Origin: Scortum barcoo
Taxonomy: Eukaryota > Chordata > Actinopteri > Centrarchiformes > Terapontidae
Direction: 5' to 3'
Assembly: GCA_023238725.1 (NCBI GenBank)
Contig: CM041550.1
Span: forward strand, 22,440,586-22,504,585
Length of the DNA: 64,000 bases
Both the position numbers and the translations under genes were made by a program. The notes beneath the pieces are model-generated. The model worked only from the letters and a program-made list of their open reading frames with translations. It ran no database searches and was not told the origin of the DNA. The stretch's first letter is position 1; every line of letters starts with the position of its first letter. This document shows, in pieces, positions 34,621 to 47,585 of this stretch.

Positions 34621-37556
34621 ACGTGTCAGATTTTGGGAATATCAGTGAGAGGCAATGAGATTATTTTTCTCTTCAATTAAAGCAGGAGTGTGACACAAAA
34701 TAGTGACTGCAGTAAAAAAAGGGAAAGACCAAAAGATACAAGTTAAAAGGACAAAGAGTTTTTAATTGGTGAAAGGTAAAAAAACAACAAAACAAAAGTG
34801 TTAATATGTGCAATTAGTGCTTATGGTAATGCTTGGTGGTAGTTACAGGATTGTGTTAGACAGTGCTTGCCAATGACACCAAATCCTCTGGAGAGTTGTT
34901 TTGGAGGTCATCCCTACATGTCCTGTGGATTTTGGTAAAAAATGTGCTCTTTTACTTTATTTCTCACTTCCGTTTACGTGATGTGACGATATGGACTATC
35001 TTTTTAAAGTCTAGCTTTAGATGTGAAACACTGACGTTGTAAGTATAGACAGCTGCTTGACATTGCCTGCCAGCAACCTGAATTTGAGCTTTGATTTGGA
35101 ATGTGGATTGACACTAACTTTGCAACAAGGGTTTGCAGCAATCCAATTGTCCTCAATATTTCAGTCAATGCAAAAGCACAGACGCTGCAAATAAGTCAGA
35201 AAATTCTCTATCGACGATTTAGTGCTCTATTTGCTACAAAGTCCAAGTGACGGGCAACAGTTATTTGACATTTAATTATACAGCAGCCGAGTGTTGCGGG
35301 GAAGTAGAACATATTGTCCATCAAACTCTCATCAAAGCTTGAGAGAGGGAGAGAGGATAAATTGGGGCAAGCTTGGCCACAAAGATGAGCCGTCAGTCAG
35401 TGGCCTCATTTGTGGTCCAAAGCTCACACCTGCCTGCCTGAAACATACACAAGTGCACTCAAAGACGCGCATATCCAAAGAGACACACCGACTTGCACGC
35501 ACACAAACGCACAGATGCCGACGCTTCTCTCAGAACTCCAGCTGGAGGGCCATGCTGCACTTTGTTGAACTCTCATGATACTAGCAGTCAGCCGCTGGAT
35601 ATCTCCTCTCCCGTAGCCCCCACCAGCTCATCCTCCACCCACTCTCCTCCATCTCCCTTTCTTCTCTGTTTTCTGCCTGTCAGTGAAACAGATGTGCGCT
35701 CACAACTAGGCAGGCACCGACGCCTTCATCATTTGAAACTTTTGAAGACGTCCAAATGCACCGAGGGTGCTGAGACAATGAGGCATGCGTGTGTTCATGT
35801 GTTATCACTTATCTGTCAACTGTCAGGAAGGTTAATAGCCTCTGTTAACAGTTGTACCTGGTCAGAGGCTAAATTAACACCGCAGTGCTCATACAGAAAT
35901 AAAAAAATTTCTTCAGTATAAACTAACAGGCCCGTCTGCCCAACACAATAACGTGTTTTGCCGAGCAGGCTGTGGCGTTCAAGTCTCACTCCTGCATTGC
36001 TTAAGGCAGGAAGAACCCGTATAATACATGATTTATTATTCTGTTTTGCATTGATTCACTGCATCCATTGACATTCATGCATAATGGACGTGAATGTGAA
36101 ATCAGTACCCAGGAGGGAAAGGAAGAAGTCCACCATTGTTGGTTGTTTTTCTGGGAGGGACTGAGGTGAGCCTTTAAAGCAAGCCGTGCAAAGACCCAGG
36201 GCTGAGTCTGCGGGGGTTTCAGTGGTCCTGGGGTTTAAGGCAGTTTCCATGACAAACAACAGTGGGATCCATCACCTTGCATTGATTGCTGCACCACATC
36301 CGCTGTATGTGTATTGTGCTTTTACTAAGACAACCCCACTTCCACTAACCTGTTTTTGAGCATGTTTTGTTGTTGAAAGAAAAAAAAGACAGTAAGTGTG
36401 TATTGTGTGAGGTGATTGTGTTTGTGAATGTTTGTCTGTGTTATGTCCTCGGGGTGATAACATCATGCTGTGCCATATCCACATAATCGCTTATTGATTC
36501 TCCTTTTGTCAGCAGAGCTATACATTTCCCCCATCATGGACTCTTTCTGGCAGCAGTCACTGGGGACGTGCAGAGTGCCACCGTGGTGATACAGGACATG
36601 TGGTGACTGTATGTACATCTGCTTTGCATTTTCCTTATGCACTATTCTGCCGTTTCTCACACTGAATAGTAAAGCATTTTTTCTTTTTGTTATTTAGATT
36701 TCTATGAATGCATACATACTGCAGCTGTAGTTATTGTAGAGTGCATACAGAATGTTTGAGCAAACTGTTCCATATTTACATGTGAGCAACCTCTTCCAAC
36801 AAAAAGGTTTCTGTTTCAGTTAAGTTATTATCTGCCTTTAGTTCTGCTCTGAGTATTCAGAGCAGCAAACAGCCAGGAATGTGACTTACTGAATGTCGAA
36901 ATTCAGCGTGCTCTGGACCCGAGGTTATGTCAAAGCCATTAAAATGTCGTCGAAGAATGTGCACTTTGTTTTGCACAATGTTGTGTTGCTTTTTGACCAC
37001 AGAAACATCTGGAAAACATATGTGCTTTTTTGGCCATGTTGTTGGAGGACAAAATAAAAGTAAACCATTAAGGAACCAAAATATATCAATAATATTTTTT
37101 TTCCTTGAAATCTTTTGTAAATTCAGTGTTAGTCTTCTCCTCACACCCAGTTATGGATTATGGGTAACTGAATATGTATGGATAATGTGTAGGTCTTCAG
37201 ACAAACACACTTTCTTTTAAAAATGGCCAAGAGAGGATTTGTATCCCTCGCTGATATATACCTATTAAAGACGAGAACTCCACAGCCTGCAGTGGAACTG
37301 TCCTTGGTCACAGTGTCGCAGAAAGAAAAGGAAAATGAACGAGTACAAACACTTTCCTGATGATTTACAAAAACTGACCATTTAACCACATTGTTTTCAA
37401 TATTTACACATCTGACACAAGTATGCTAATCAGTATCGTACTCTTATCAAGAACTTATATATTCAGTCAATATACAAACTTTATTAATCAGGGTTATAAT
37501 CATATGAAGAATATATGTACACCACCATGTCCATATTAACCATGGCCAGACTTAAT
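34621..37556. other. Non-coding stretch, no gene seen
   Basis: Mixed sequence. The plus-strand frame at 35493-35921 (142 codons) is Ser/Thr/His-rich with no recognisable domain. The frames at 36857-37220 on both strands overlap each other and are probably chance. Confidence 0.45.
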
Positions 37557-38030
37557 ATTTTCAGATTGTCTGTCTGTATGTCTGTACATCCCAGTCTTAT
37601 GAACATGATAGCTCATGTTCTTGACCTTGAAAGAATTTCTTCAAATTGTCCAGACATCCACTTGGTCCAAAGGATGAACTGATTAGAATTTGTTGGTTAA
37701 AGGTCAGGAGTCAACATTACTTTAAGCTCACAAAACACAATTATGGCCACAACTAAAGAATTAATATGCTAATGTTGACACAGTTTCACATGACTTTTAG
37801 AATAAAATGATGACATTTTTTACCCAAAAGGTCAAAGGTCAACCTCACACTTTTTCTGGCCATTATTCAATGCTATACTCAGGTAAAGAAGAGTCTCTAA
37901 GTGAAGCCAGCATAGTTTTCATTGGAAATGATTCACTGTCATCATACATTCAGTGTAGGTCTATTTCACCAGTGGAAACCTGTCATTCTGTGCAGTAGAG
38001 GGGTGGACCTTGTTGTCTGCTTTGTCCATG
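37557..38030 (+). repeat. Teleost dispersed repeat carrying AGGTCA sites
   Basis: The order of phrases (TGTCTGTCTGTATGTCTGTA, then TTGAAAGAATTTCTTCAAAT, GTCCAGACATCCACTTGG, AGGATGAACTGATTAGAAT, GGTCAAAGGTCAACCTCAC, CTGGCCATTATTCAATGC) matches a dispersed element I recall from many fish sequences. No protein is encoded. It contains a single AGGTCA at 37701-37706 and a perfect direct repeat AGGTCA-A-AGGTCA at 37829-37841. Class unknown to me, probably non-autonomous. Confidence 0.55.
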
Positions 38031-38518
38031 AATTTTCATTATTATTATCATTTAATGCAATTATTCACCTTTGACTTGCATATAATGTGACCACACTAAT
38101 TACACTACACACCACTGTAACACATTAATTACTTGTGTATGTCAATATCCCAAGTATTTCCTAAAACATTTGCAGTTGCCTAACTGACTTATATTGAAAC
38201 ATGTTGTCACTGTATTTGCGCAGCACACCTTTTCATTCAAAACAATTCAAAACAATGTAACAATGCAACAATGTCAGCCACTTTATTACATATATATTGA
38301 CACTGCAGCAGTCTGCTCTAGTGAATGATGTAACTACATACATTCTCAGTGTCCACAGTGGTCAAAGTAAAGTAAAAAAGTTATGTCATACAAACAGTAG
38401 CTCAGGTTATTATACAGCAGGTCATTATGTTGGGCTTAGTATTCAGTCTTGGTTCAGAGCAACATTGCTGAGTCCATTATATAACTGTAATAATAGCAAA
38501 AATTCAATAAATAATTTC

Positions 38519-38620
38519 CATTATTATTATTGTTATTATTCTTACTACTTATTTATTTATTTATTTTGTTGCTTGTTTATTTGTGTGTGTGTGTGTATTT
38601 TTCTGTGTGTGTGTGTGTGT
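38519..38620. repeat. Compound simple repeat (ATT)n/(TTTA)n/(GT)n
   Basis: ATT-rich, then TTTA-rich, then two GT runs separated by ATTTTTC. Confidence 0.92.
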
Positions 38621-38754
38621 ATTTCACAAGGTCTAGTCACTAAATATTTAAAGCATCAAAGCATCAGTCAGATCATAAGTAAGATTAGGAGATTACTGTT
38701 ATCTTACTTACTGAAAGTGCTCTTATTTTCAAAATTACAGTGAATGTATATTCC

Positions 38755-39150
38755 AGCTCCCTGATCCTCTCTCTCCAGTACACACCAGCATATCTCTAAA
38801 GCCCCTCCCTGCAGTGTCACTCTGTCTATTTTTTTCTCATTTTTCTTCATTGCTCTTCTTCCATTTAGTTATCTTTGGTGTAAACAGTTGTTTTCTTATT
38901 GCTTGGTTGTTGAGGTTGTTGTTTATCCTCCACTACATCCACTCTGAGATAACACATGTGCAGTGAAGTGAAGCCTGTGAGGGAGCACTGACTGAAGCTC
39001 TGTCAGATACTCTGTTCTGACCGTCGACTGTATTTAAAGATGTATTTACATTTATACAGTATTTTGTCGTTTTGACAGATTATCTGTCTAATGTACTATT
39101 GTCAGGACATAGTTATATTTTTACCAAATACCTATTTCTACTTTTATGAT
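38755..39150. repeat. Dispersed repeat, copy B
   Basis: Second copy of the element at about 10440-10945. The identical 24-bp word is at 38997-39020 and the near-identical block is at 39075-39113. The gap between the anchors is shorter here (about 55 against 87 bp), so at least one copy has an indel. Same orientation. Confidence 0.55.
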
Positions 39151-39949
39151 AACAGATGCAAGTATTCTTTTCTTCTCAGTACTCTACTAACTACTAACAA
39201 CTGCTACTATTTAACAGAATAATTCAGAATTAATCTGGAGAGTAAACAACAGCTTTTAAAAGGTACACATTTCAATTTTTCAATGATTAAGACATGTACT
39301 TTGAATGTTAGTAAGGCGCAAGAGTACATGAAAAGGCATCAGAATAGGGTTTCCCAGGATGGATCTCTCTTGGACCATCCTACAGAGGTCCAGCCTAAGC
39401 CCCCAATGTTCTTAAATCCTAGAATTTCCCTGATGTGCATGTCCATTACTTAATCATTATGAACAGTTCACATTATTATGGTTATTTATATGATTAAAAT
39501 AAGTATGAGTAGTAGTGGAAGGGACTAAGAAGTAGCTTAATGACAATATTTGAAGTCGGTCTTAATGTATTCTTGTTGATTAAATGACTTAAATCTTAAT
39601 GGGTGGTCACTGTGTTTGCACACTACACTCCAAACAGCATTAATGCCCACACTGCTGGTGCCACTGAAATATAACAAGACTATTTTTACCACATCAGCAC
39701 AAAATGAGACAAGTCAGGAACAACTCACCATCTCAAGCTTTGTGATCTGTCGGGGTTGGACAGTTGTGTCCTTGAAACCTTTTTTTAAATACACAATTGT
39801 AATCCTCATTAAATTATTCATTCAGCTATTTTTGCATTTTAATTAATTGATGCTGGAGGGTGATGATGCTTTATGTTTTCCAATTGGGAACCTGTCATTC
39901 TATACTGGGCCCCTGAATATGTAGTCTGTTAAATACCCCCCTGTCTCTG
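39151..39949. other. Non-coding stretch, no gene seen
   Basis: AT-rich sequence without recognisable features. Confidence 0.45.
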
Positions 39950-40095
39950 TGTCTCTGAAGGTTCTCACTCATCCAGGTCACACTTATTTCCTCTTATTAG
40001 ACCTGAAAAAGACCCTCTGATAATAGGTGAAACATTTTCAAGAACCTCAAGCAAGTCCAGCTGACTTTGTTCTAACTCTTGGAAACCCCCCTTTT
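39950..40095. repeat. Teleost dispersed repeat fragment (tentative)
   Basis: The phrases GGTTCTCACTCATCCAGGTC, AGACCTGAAAAAGACC, ATAGGTGAAACATTTTCAAG and CAAGTCCAGCTGACTTTGTT occur in the order I recall from an abundant fish repeat. The source element class is not known to me. Confidence 0.45.
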
Positions 40096-41517
40096 GAGTG
40101 CTTGGTGCTGCAAGCCATTCACACTACGGAGGAGTGTTAGTGAGTTGTTAAAATCCCTGCTTCAGTCTGCAGGGTAAGTGTTGAGTATGAACTTTAACAC
40201 CCAAACACCTTCAGGTTCCATCTTGGCTCAAAGTTAAATAAATTCAGCCGATGGTCTTAGAGATGATTTTAGCATGATTTAAAGCCTGACCAAGAGAGGT
40301 CCTCTAAAATGTCCACTGTTAGTGAATAAATACACCAAACAAGTTGACTTTAATTAAAAAAGTGATTGCTTTACAGTGATTGGAATTTCCTGTTTCATTT
40401 TGTGTTATTTATCATTTAAGTCAAGTGTTTAACAATACAATCTCCAATCTGTTAAGTCACTATCAGTCATCCAGTGAGGTAACACAACGGTGATTGAGCC
40501 TAAGGCCAACTGATGAAAGCCTGCAGCATTTGCAGTACTTCGCCCCGGGTGTCTGTGGCGGGGTTCCCAGAAAACTCACAAGTGGCCAACGGTATGGCTT
40601 TTAATGCAACACTCACTCTTCAACTCATTCGTGTATCAAGCAGGGGGTCGTTTTTTTCTGGTCTCTGCTAGAGTAGCAAGTAAACTGTTGCTACTGCTGA
40701 ACAGACAAAGAAAAGATAGATGACTACAGATGATGGAACATGAAACTGAAACTGAAGTGAGGTCAAAAAACACCCCAGCAATGATCAATTACGAAAGTTG
40801 GTAGTGTTTCACCTTGCATTCCCTCCACTTCGCTCCCCATGGCAAGGAGATGACTTTGCCGAGAGGAGAGATGGACCTTCAGTTAAAGGCTGAAGCAACT
40901 TGAATTCAGCCAGAGCAAACCCCAGGACCGTTTAGTCTGATTCTGTAGGAAAAAAATGATAAAAAAACAGAAATGACCAATCTTCTCTCTGTCTGTCTCG
41001 TTTGCTAATGTTGGTCATACATAGGCATCGGTATTCACTTATGACAGTTTCATAACCAGTTAAAACCCCCATAAATACACTGAAATTGAGAAAAGTCAAA
41101 ACATGTCCTGTTTCTTAATAAACACAAAACGTGGTAGATTCATTCACAAGTTTTATATGATATATGAGCAATACACTCATTAAAACAAAACATTTGATGT
41201 ACCATGTCCATCCCAATGAAACATCTGTATTCATTTTGCATGGGCCCTACAGACTGACATTTTGAATTTTAGATGAGGTTGGGTGTCAGGTTTAACATTA
41301 TTTGTTAAAATAAGTTTTTTGATGCACTCTGGGTATTCTAGGTGATGTTACCTGTTTTGATGGGTTCAGGTGAAGAGAAGCAGACTTTGGGCGACATGTT
41401 CCTGAAGGCAGAGGACTCTAACTGGAACATCTTTGAGGTATTTTAATGGTCAGTTTTCTAACAGAGTGTGAGAGATAAGAAGGAAAGGGCCTAATATTGC
41501 CTGTTAACTTTTAGAAG
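40096..41517. other. Non-coding stretch with a short exon-like open frame
   Basis: Mostly unremarkable. At 41360-41443 a 28-codon frame (MGSGEEKQTLGDMFLKAEDS...) reads like real protein and is followed inside by a GAG|GTATTT donor-like site at 41437/41438. There is no good pyrimidine tract upstream. Not called as a gene. Confidence 0.4.
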
Positions 41518-41664
41518 CAGTATGTTACTAGGTGGCAGCACAATCTGGCCAGAATCATGTATTCTTGTAAGAATTTAGAAACACCTTCCTTAAAACTGAC
41601 CGAAGGCCTTCATGAAACAGCAATCACCACAGGTGATAAGTACAGTTTGCTCAGTAACATACTG
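41518..41664. mobile_element. Possible miniature inverted-repeat element
   Basis: The perfect 12-bp inverted pair CAGTATGTTACT (41518-41529) and AGTAACATACTG (41653-41664) bounds a 147-bp unit with no coding content. I see no clear target-site duplication outside it. It could also be a chance palindrome or a larger decayed hairpin. Confidence 0.3.
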
Positions 41665-41929
41665 TGAGTGCTAAAAATAGTTCATCAGTACTGTACACAT
41701 TCATTTAGAGCTGCATGATCCCTAACACGAGCACAGACAGAAATAAAAGCTTTGAAAGGTGGATGGTAAAAAAGTAGTTTTATAATCACATGGAACTTTA
41801 TCATTTTTCATCATTCTGAGTTAAGTCAATATTCAACACTTAAAGCTAATTTCCACCATAGAAACCATAATTGGCTCCGATCAGCAGGTATCACGTTTGA
41901 AGCTCATACATTAGACTGTAGTCTGTGTG

Positions 41930-42310
41930 TGTTTTGAGTGAAGAATGGGTGTGAGGTAAGTTTTGGGATGCACACAGAGGTCCACGTGCACAATAACAAA
42001 CAGGACCAAATGAAGAAAAATACATTACGTGGGCCCTCGCAACTACATGCAGATGGAGAGAGTGCACATCTTAAGCCTCCTATGGATATGCAGAGAAAGA
42101 ATGTCCCTATTATGCTAAATGCAATGGCTCTAAATTATTTGACTGACTCAACTGAAAATGAACACCTAGGCAAAGGCAGACAATGGGGACAATCAGCCAC
42201 TCATAATAGACACCTGCAGCAGGGCACAGAAGCAGATGGGTGTATGGGCTCAATGGCAGTGATTACATTAGTGAGATATGTTAATAGTAGGTGGTGGGGT
42301 GTGGGGGGTG
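41930..42310. promoter_or_regulatory. Candidate conserved non-coding element
   Basis: Complex sequence with CCTATTATGCTAAATGCAAT, CTAAATTATTTGACTGA and GTGATTACATTAGTG. A plus-strand 140-codon frame is open over it (41938-42360), but I recognise no domain. The open frame keeps a coding explanation possible. Confidence 0.25.
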
Positions 42311-43448
42311 TTACAAAGCTTGTCAGGGCAGCTTTCCTTTTAGGCGAGGTTTGCAGCTAATACAAAATGGGAATATTTGGTTGGTTAAAACTTGCAGGGT
42401 ATGAGTTGACTTGTGTAAACCAAAACACAAGTTGGTCAGCTGATTACAATCATAAAACCATAAAATGAAGAATGACTTCATAAAACTGAGTTAGAGAAGG
42501 GGTGCAGAAAGACAAAGAAGAATAGAAAAGAGGACATAGCATTTACTGACCATCAACAATTAGCTTAGCCCTGACGACAAGGGATGGAAACTGATAAGAT
42601 TTTACTGAAGCCAATGCCTTTATTGACTTCTGCTTATTGGTCCCATTCCTTATATATTCTTATTGATGATTCATGTGGAAAAAAGACCTACAGAGGTTTT
42701 CAGCATCAACACAATGTTGTGTCTGTGAGTGTGAATGCAGCGTATTTGTACAGCATTCTTTTTCTTTTAAGCTTTCTTAGTCTAAACATGCCGGCATCAA
42801 CAAAAGGAGGTGATAAGCTCAGAGGCATAAGATTCAGATTGATCAGACAATTTGGAATTTGGTCCGCCGGCTCTCGTGTACCATCCCTACTGGGGACTGC
42901 ATGCAGCACTCTACAGTTCCAGCACTGCAAGTTTACTTCATGATTCATGAAAGTGGGAGTATATCAGCAAAGCTACCACTGGCTAGCTAGCAGCTATAAA
43001 GGATATATTTGAGGTGTTCAGACCACGCACAGACTGAGCTGACTATACTGAACCACCATTGTCACTGCCTGAATCAGTAGCCACACAAAACCATCTATTT
43101 GACCACAACGTTGATCCTCCTATCCTAACACACTGTAACTGTGTGAACATTCAATACCTCCAACATCCAGAGCTCTTTTCTCCTGTATGACCATGAGGCA
43201 GAAACCTGGGGGTGTGTGGGGGAGGGGGGTTGTTGTGTGGGCTTTCATTCACTCCAGGTTGCTTCAGCGCTGCCCAAACACACATGCTGGGAGCAGTCTG
43301 TTTGAACAGGAGATGAAGGCGCTCCTGATCGATATTTTCACCGGTGTTGAGTGGGGAACGTGATATAGCTAATGTGGAGACAAATACACGTACAATCTTC
43401 ATGCATGATCATGAGCATACACAGATACACAGACAAGATACAAACATG

Positions 43449-43490
43449 CACACACACTCACACACACACACACACACACAGACACACACT
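43449..43490. repeat. (CA)n microsatellite
   Basis: CA run with TC and GA interruptions. Confidence 0.92.
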
Positions 43491-44108
43491 CATTCAGTAC
43501 TTCATTTGACCACCCTCTTTCACACACATACCTTACACACCTCATCATTTATAAATACCTGCAGCCTTGCTTTCCTACTTCATGTCACTACGCTGCACAG
43601 AAGCGCTTAAAATGTCCCTTTCAGCATCATTATAGTATCATTTTCAGTGCTACAAGTTAATTTTACGCTTCTTCTGTAATGAACACGACACAGAAGACTG
43701 ACAGCCGGCAGAGAAAACAAAGATGTGTGTGACCAATGTCATCTCTCCAGTCTGTTTTAATTGAAATGTTCAATCGCATGCTATTTAAAGATCTGTGTGT
43801 CAGCAGTGTGAGTGGTGGTTTGTTACAAAGGGCGCCCTCTAATCATGCTTTAAGTTTGACAGCTTGAGTTTTCCTTTGCCCCTAGTATGGATCGCACTGA
43901 TGAAGTGCAGAATTGATTGCCAGGATGGAAAGAACTCGAAAATTGAGGCCCTGGTTGAAATGGTCCTAATTATACTTTATCTAAGCTTATTGTCACTTTA
44001 CTCTCTCTCCCTCTCCTCTCTAATGTGAAGCTTTGATGCATAATCATGATTGAGATAATTTGATGGTGCATAGACATTTTGAAGTAGCTGTTTATCTCTC
44101 TCTATCTC

Positions 44109-44126
44109 TCACACACACACACACAT

Positions 44127-44157
<31 letters not shown>

Positions 44158-44161
44158 CACA
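44109..44161. repeat. (CA)n microsatellite
   Basis: CA run of about 50 bp with TA and AA interruptions, preceded by a TCTC tract. Confidence 0.93.
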
Positions 44162-46439
44162 GGCTTGCATTCATTGCTGCAAAACAACAAAAATTAGACC
44201 ATAATGTATGCCCAGACTGCTAACTAACTTCTACAATCCCACTTAAATAACAGTGCCTGAAACCCCCTGGTCAGCTCAGGTCTTTGCACCCTGACAACAG
44301 CTGCCAAACATTGCTCGACTCCAAAAAACCTTACTTGAAATTCTACTGGGCATCCAGAAACTCTCCAAAAATAGCGTTTAGTTAGTTGCTACCATTGCTT
44401 TATATAAAGATGTGAGGTCTTGTGTTTGTGCAGGTGTGAAGCCGACATGACATTCTTTACAGTGATATGGAGCGCAGGAGTCTGTTTCTGTGTGTGTGTG
44501 CTCGCCACAGTCCAATCATAAGAAGTGTAATGTCCTTACCAGTAACAAATTGTTGTAAACATTATTGTTAATGCAGCCAGCAACATGTTGTGCTGCGGTA
44601 GACAGAGAAATATGTCTGAGGTGGGAGAACATGTCGCAACATGTTTTGAAGGGTGTAATGTGGTTTAAGTTTTAAAGGTGCATTTTGTTTGCTCACCACT
44701 GACACACACCTATAACACACACCTATTAGTAAAAAAAAACAAAATACATTGTTCTTTGTAAGTATGTTACAATATCTACTTTTAACAGAATGGTGCCATG
44801 GGTCAGGAAATGCCATCCAAAGAAACTGTCCTTCCCAGAAAAACAAAGAACACCCACAAACGTTCCCTAACCCAGGTTGGTTTTGCACCTACACCACACA
44901 CAGGCTTGTGATGTTTTGGTCAGCACTGACTATTAATCTCGTTCAGCCAAATGAGGAAAATCAGAAAAAGGCCCATGTGTTTCCCTCTGGAAGGAAACTA
45001 TTAATGATGCATGTGTTTATTTAACTTAGGAAGACTCTTTGCCCCTAAATCATAAGTCTAGCATGTGCAGTTACAACCATGCACGATGAGTCAAGGCCTC
45101 CTGTTGGTCAGAATCTGGAATTTATCAGACGAGACACTCTCTTCCCACTCATCACAGAACAGTCGCCATGTGTCTTAGCCAGTGGAATGCCTTTGTCCAA
45201 TGCCTTGGACAAAATGCATACCCTGCATGGTTGTTATCATACACATAGGAGTGCAATTTGTTCTATTGGACATAGTTGGTCATTGTACCCCAGAACTGTT
45301 ATAATGGGAACTATACAGTCTATTACTTATGGCAGTTATGGCAAAAGGCAGCCATGTTAATGCGTTTCGCAAAGTCTATTGCATTGTGATTTAAGCCTAT
45401 TGTCAGTCACCCTTTCACATGCAAATTGGGAACATTAGTGGCATTGCTGCTGCATTCACAATGCATGTAAACACACACAAGGCAGCAGCGACTTTATGTG
45501 GCTGCTCAGTGTGTGACATATACACCCAAAATTCACAGAAAATTTAACTTCTCACAAAACAGACTGTGATGTCCAGAATTACTCAGCTTACTTGTTTTGG
45601 TATTACTCCTGCTCACTGAAGCTCCTCCATCACACTAGTCACTGTACCAAACCCCTGTAGGACAGTAATCTGTAACAGTAGCCCTGAAGTAGCGATCAGT
45701 CCACTCGTGTCACCCCTCGACAGTATGCCCCCACCATGTAGAGCTGTTCAGCTATGTTTCATTCCTCCTGCAGAATAAGGCTCAGACTGACTGTGAGTTT
45801 TGACTGTCAGAAAGTAAATGCTTAAAAGTGATTGCTCTAGAACTTTGTCAGTGTAGAGAGCAGAAGCGAGGGTGTGTGGGGCCCCCGGACAGGTTAGATC
45901 ATTGTATTAAACAGAAAGTCTCTTTAACTCCCTCTCTGTCTCTGTCACTCTCTCCTTGCTCTCTCGCTCAACTGTCATGGAGGGGAAAAGTGCCGGAAAG
46001 CTGAGAGTGACACATTCATACGTCTTTGAGCAGAATGGCAGACTCTTGCACAACAGAGTATTTTTCCTTTGAAAAATGTTGCAATGTCAGTTGCAAATGT
46101 GTCTGTTGTTGCTCTGCTTTGCTTAATTGCGTTTGTGATGCCGGATGTTTTGCAGGTCAAAAGATTTTTCATGAAATCTAAACAGCACCTTATTTAAAGG
46201 CTTTGTCTAAATGACAAGAGTGTCTTGACTGCACCCCCGATCTCTTTACAGCCCTGCATGCCTCTGATGTAACCCACTTTATTCTGCCTACCTTTCCACC
46301 AACATACCAGAATTATTCATGAACACTAATCTTAATTAAATCACACAAAGGATAGCTAAGTGCATGTGATTATGGGTATGGGTAACACGCTTCTGTAAAG
46401 ACTAGATGTGCATTTTGATATTAATAAAACATAGTGTGC

Positions 46440-46790
46440 ACAGGAAATGCAGTCTTCCTCCTGCCTAAATGTGCTGCATTTGTACTAATTAGGACCCTGC
46501 AACCCAGCAACAGGAAGGCTTTCTAACATGCATTTAGAGTCCTGTTCGCTGTTCTAACAGGATATGTAATGCTTTCCCATCAGCCATGGAACAACTTTCT
46601 GTGTGATGAGTGAGATATTCATTCCTTATCTTCCACCATACGGCTTCTGATGCATAATAAATTTGATTTGCAATTTATGCAAAGGACTGAGGCGTTATGA
46701 AACATATGTGATGAGCGCTGTGGATTCAGCTCGCTAAATAAACACCCAGAGGATGGAAGAAAGTTGTTCTGAATGATGCGATACTAAATG
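46440..46790. promoter_or_regulatory. Candidate conserved non-coding element
   Basis: Complex block with TTGTACTAATTAGGACC, ATGCATAATAAATTTGATTT and GCAATTTATGCAAAGG. The cluster of TAATTA and ATGCAAA words suggests POU/homeodomain input. Conservation is not tested. Confidence 0.28.
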
Positions 46791-47364
46791 CGGCACGATG
46801 TTCACAGGTTTTGCATTAATATGACAAGGATAATTTATATCTTACAGCTTTTATCTGTGTTTGCATGGACATATTTTACACAGGATAAAGAAAGCCACAG
46901 CAATTACACGTGGAGAGAACACTGTCCACAGGCACTAAATACTGAGAGACAGAAGAGAGAGAAAGAGATGGAACCATGACCAGGTTACAAAAAGGAGAAC
47001 AACCCACCTCTCCCAAGTCTACAAACTTTCAGCATCCTCCACAGTTCTACACCTGGATCAATAAGCCATGATCAAATCACCACATCTTAATGAAACATAC
47101 TGTACAAACGACCTAAGTGATTACCGCTTGGTGACAGTGATTAAAAGCAGAACTTTATCAATGTTACCATATGTGGATAGTAACACTCTAAAGACAGATT
47201 TCCACTCTTGCTAATTACTTTGCTGACTGGGCTGAACTCTGCTCTCTCTTGTCAGGGATCTGGCTGAAAAACTTCACCTTTGGGAGACTGATTTAACAAG
47301 AATCACATCATAAAAGAAATACAATCTACTCATATTTTGACAGTAAATTAATAAATACAAAAAA
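46791..47364. other. Non-coding stretch, no gene seen
   Basis: No recognisable feature beyond AT-rich patches near 47330-47370. Confidence 0.45.
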
Positions 47365-47585
47365 AACAAAGGTTTTATCCATTTCATCTTGCCACAAAGA
47401 CTGGTTAACCACAGGTCTCATTTTACTTTGATTTGTATGTTTGATATGTATCAGCAAAACTAATGGCACCATCCTCAGCTCTACTTTGATATGTTGCATG
47501 CCAACGTTAGCATCCTAGCATTGTCACTGTGAGCTCATTTGCATGCTGACATTAGTATTATAATAAGAAAAATAAATTTAAATGA
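47365..47585 (-). repeat. Teleost dispersed repeat fragment
   Basis: On the minus strand it reads AATGTCAGCATGCAAATGAG, then GGATGCTAACGTTGGCATGC, AAAGTAGAGCTGAGGATGG and CATTAGTTTTGCTGATAC. This order (GCTAAC-rich part, AAGTACAGCTGAGG-like part, CATTAGTTTTGC) matches a common fish repeat that I recall. No protein is encoded. Confidence 0.5.

Larger units (their letters stand above)
42311..46439. other. Non-coding stretch with two (CA)n tracts
   Basis: Mixed sequence. CA tracts lie at about 43449-43490 and 44109-44161. The open frames (42584-42943 plus, 44568-44888 minus) have no recognisable motifs. Confidence 0.45.

Noticed and set aside
35965..36000. GTTCAAGTCTC resembling a tRNA/SINE B box
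   Set aside because: No A box at the right distance and no cloverleaf; isolated match.
43449..44161. Regularly spaced short repeats that could suggest a CRISPR array
   Set aside because: These are (CA)n microsatellites without unique spacers, in a eukaryotic context.
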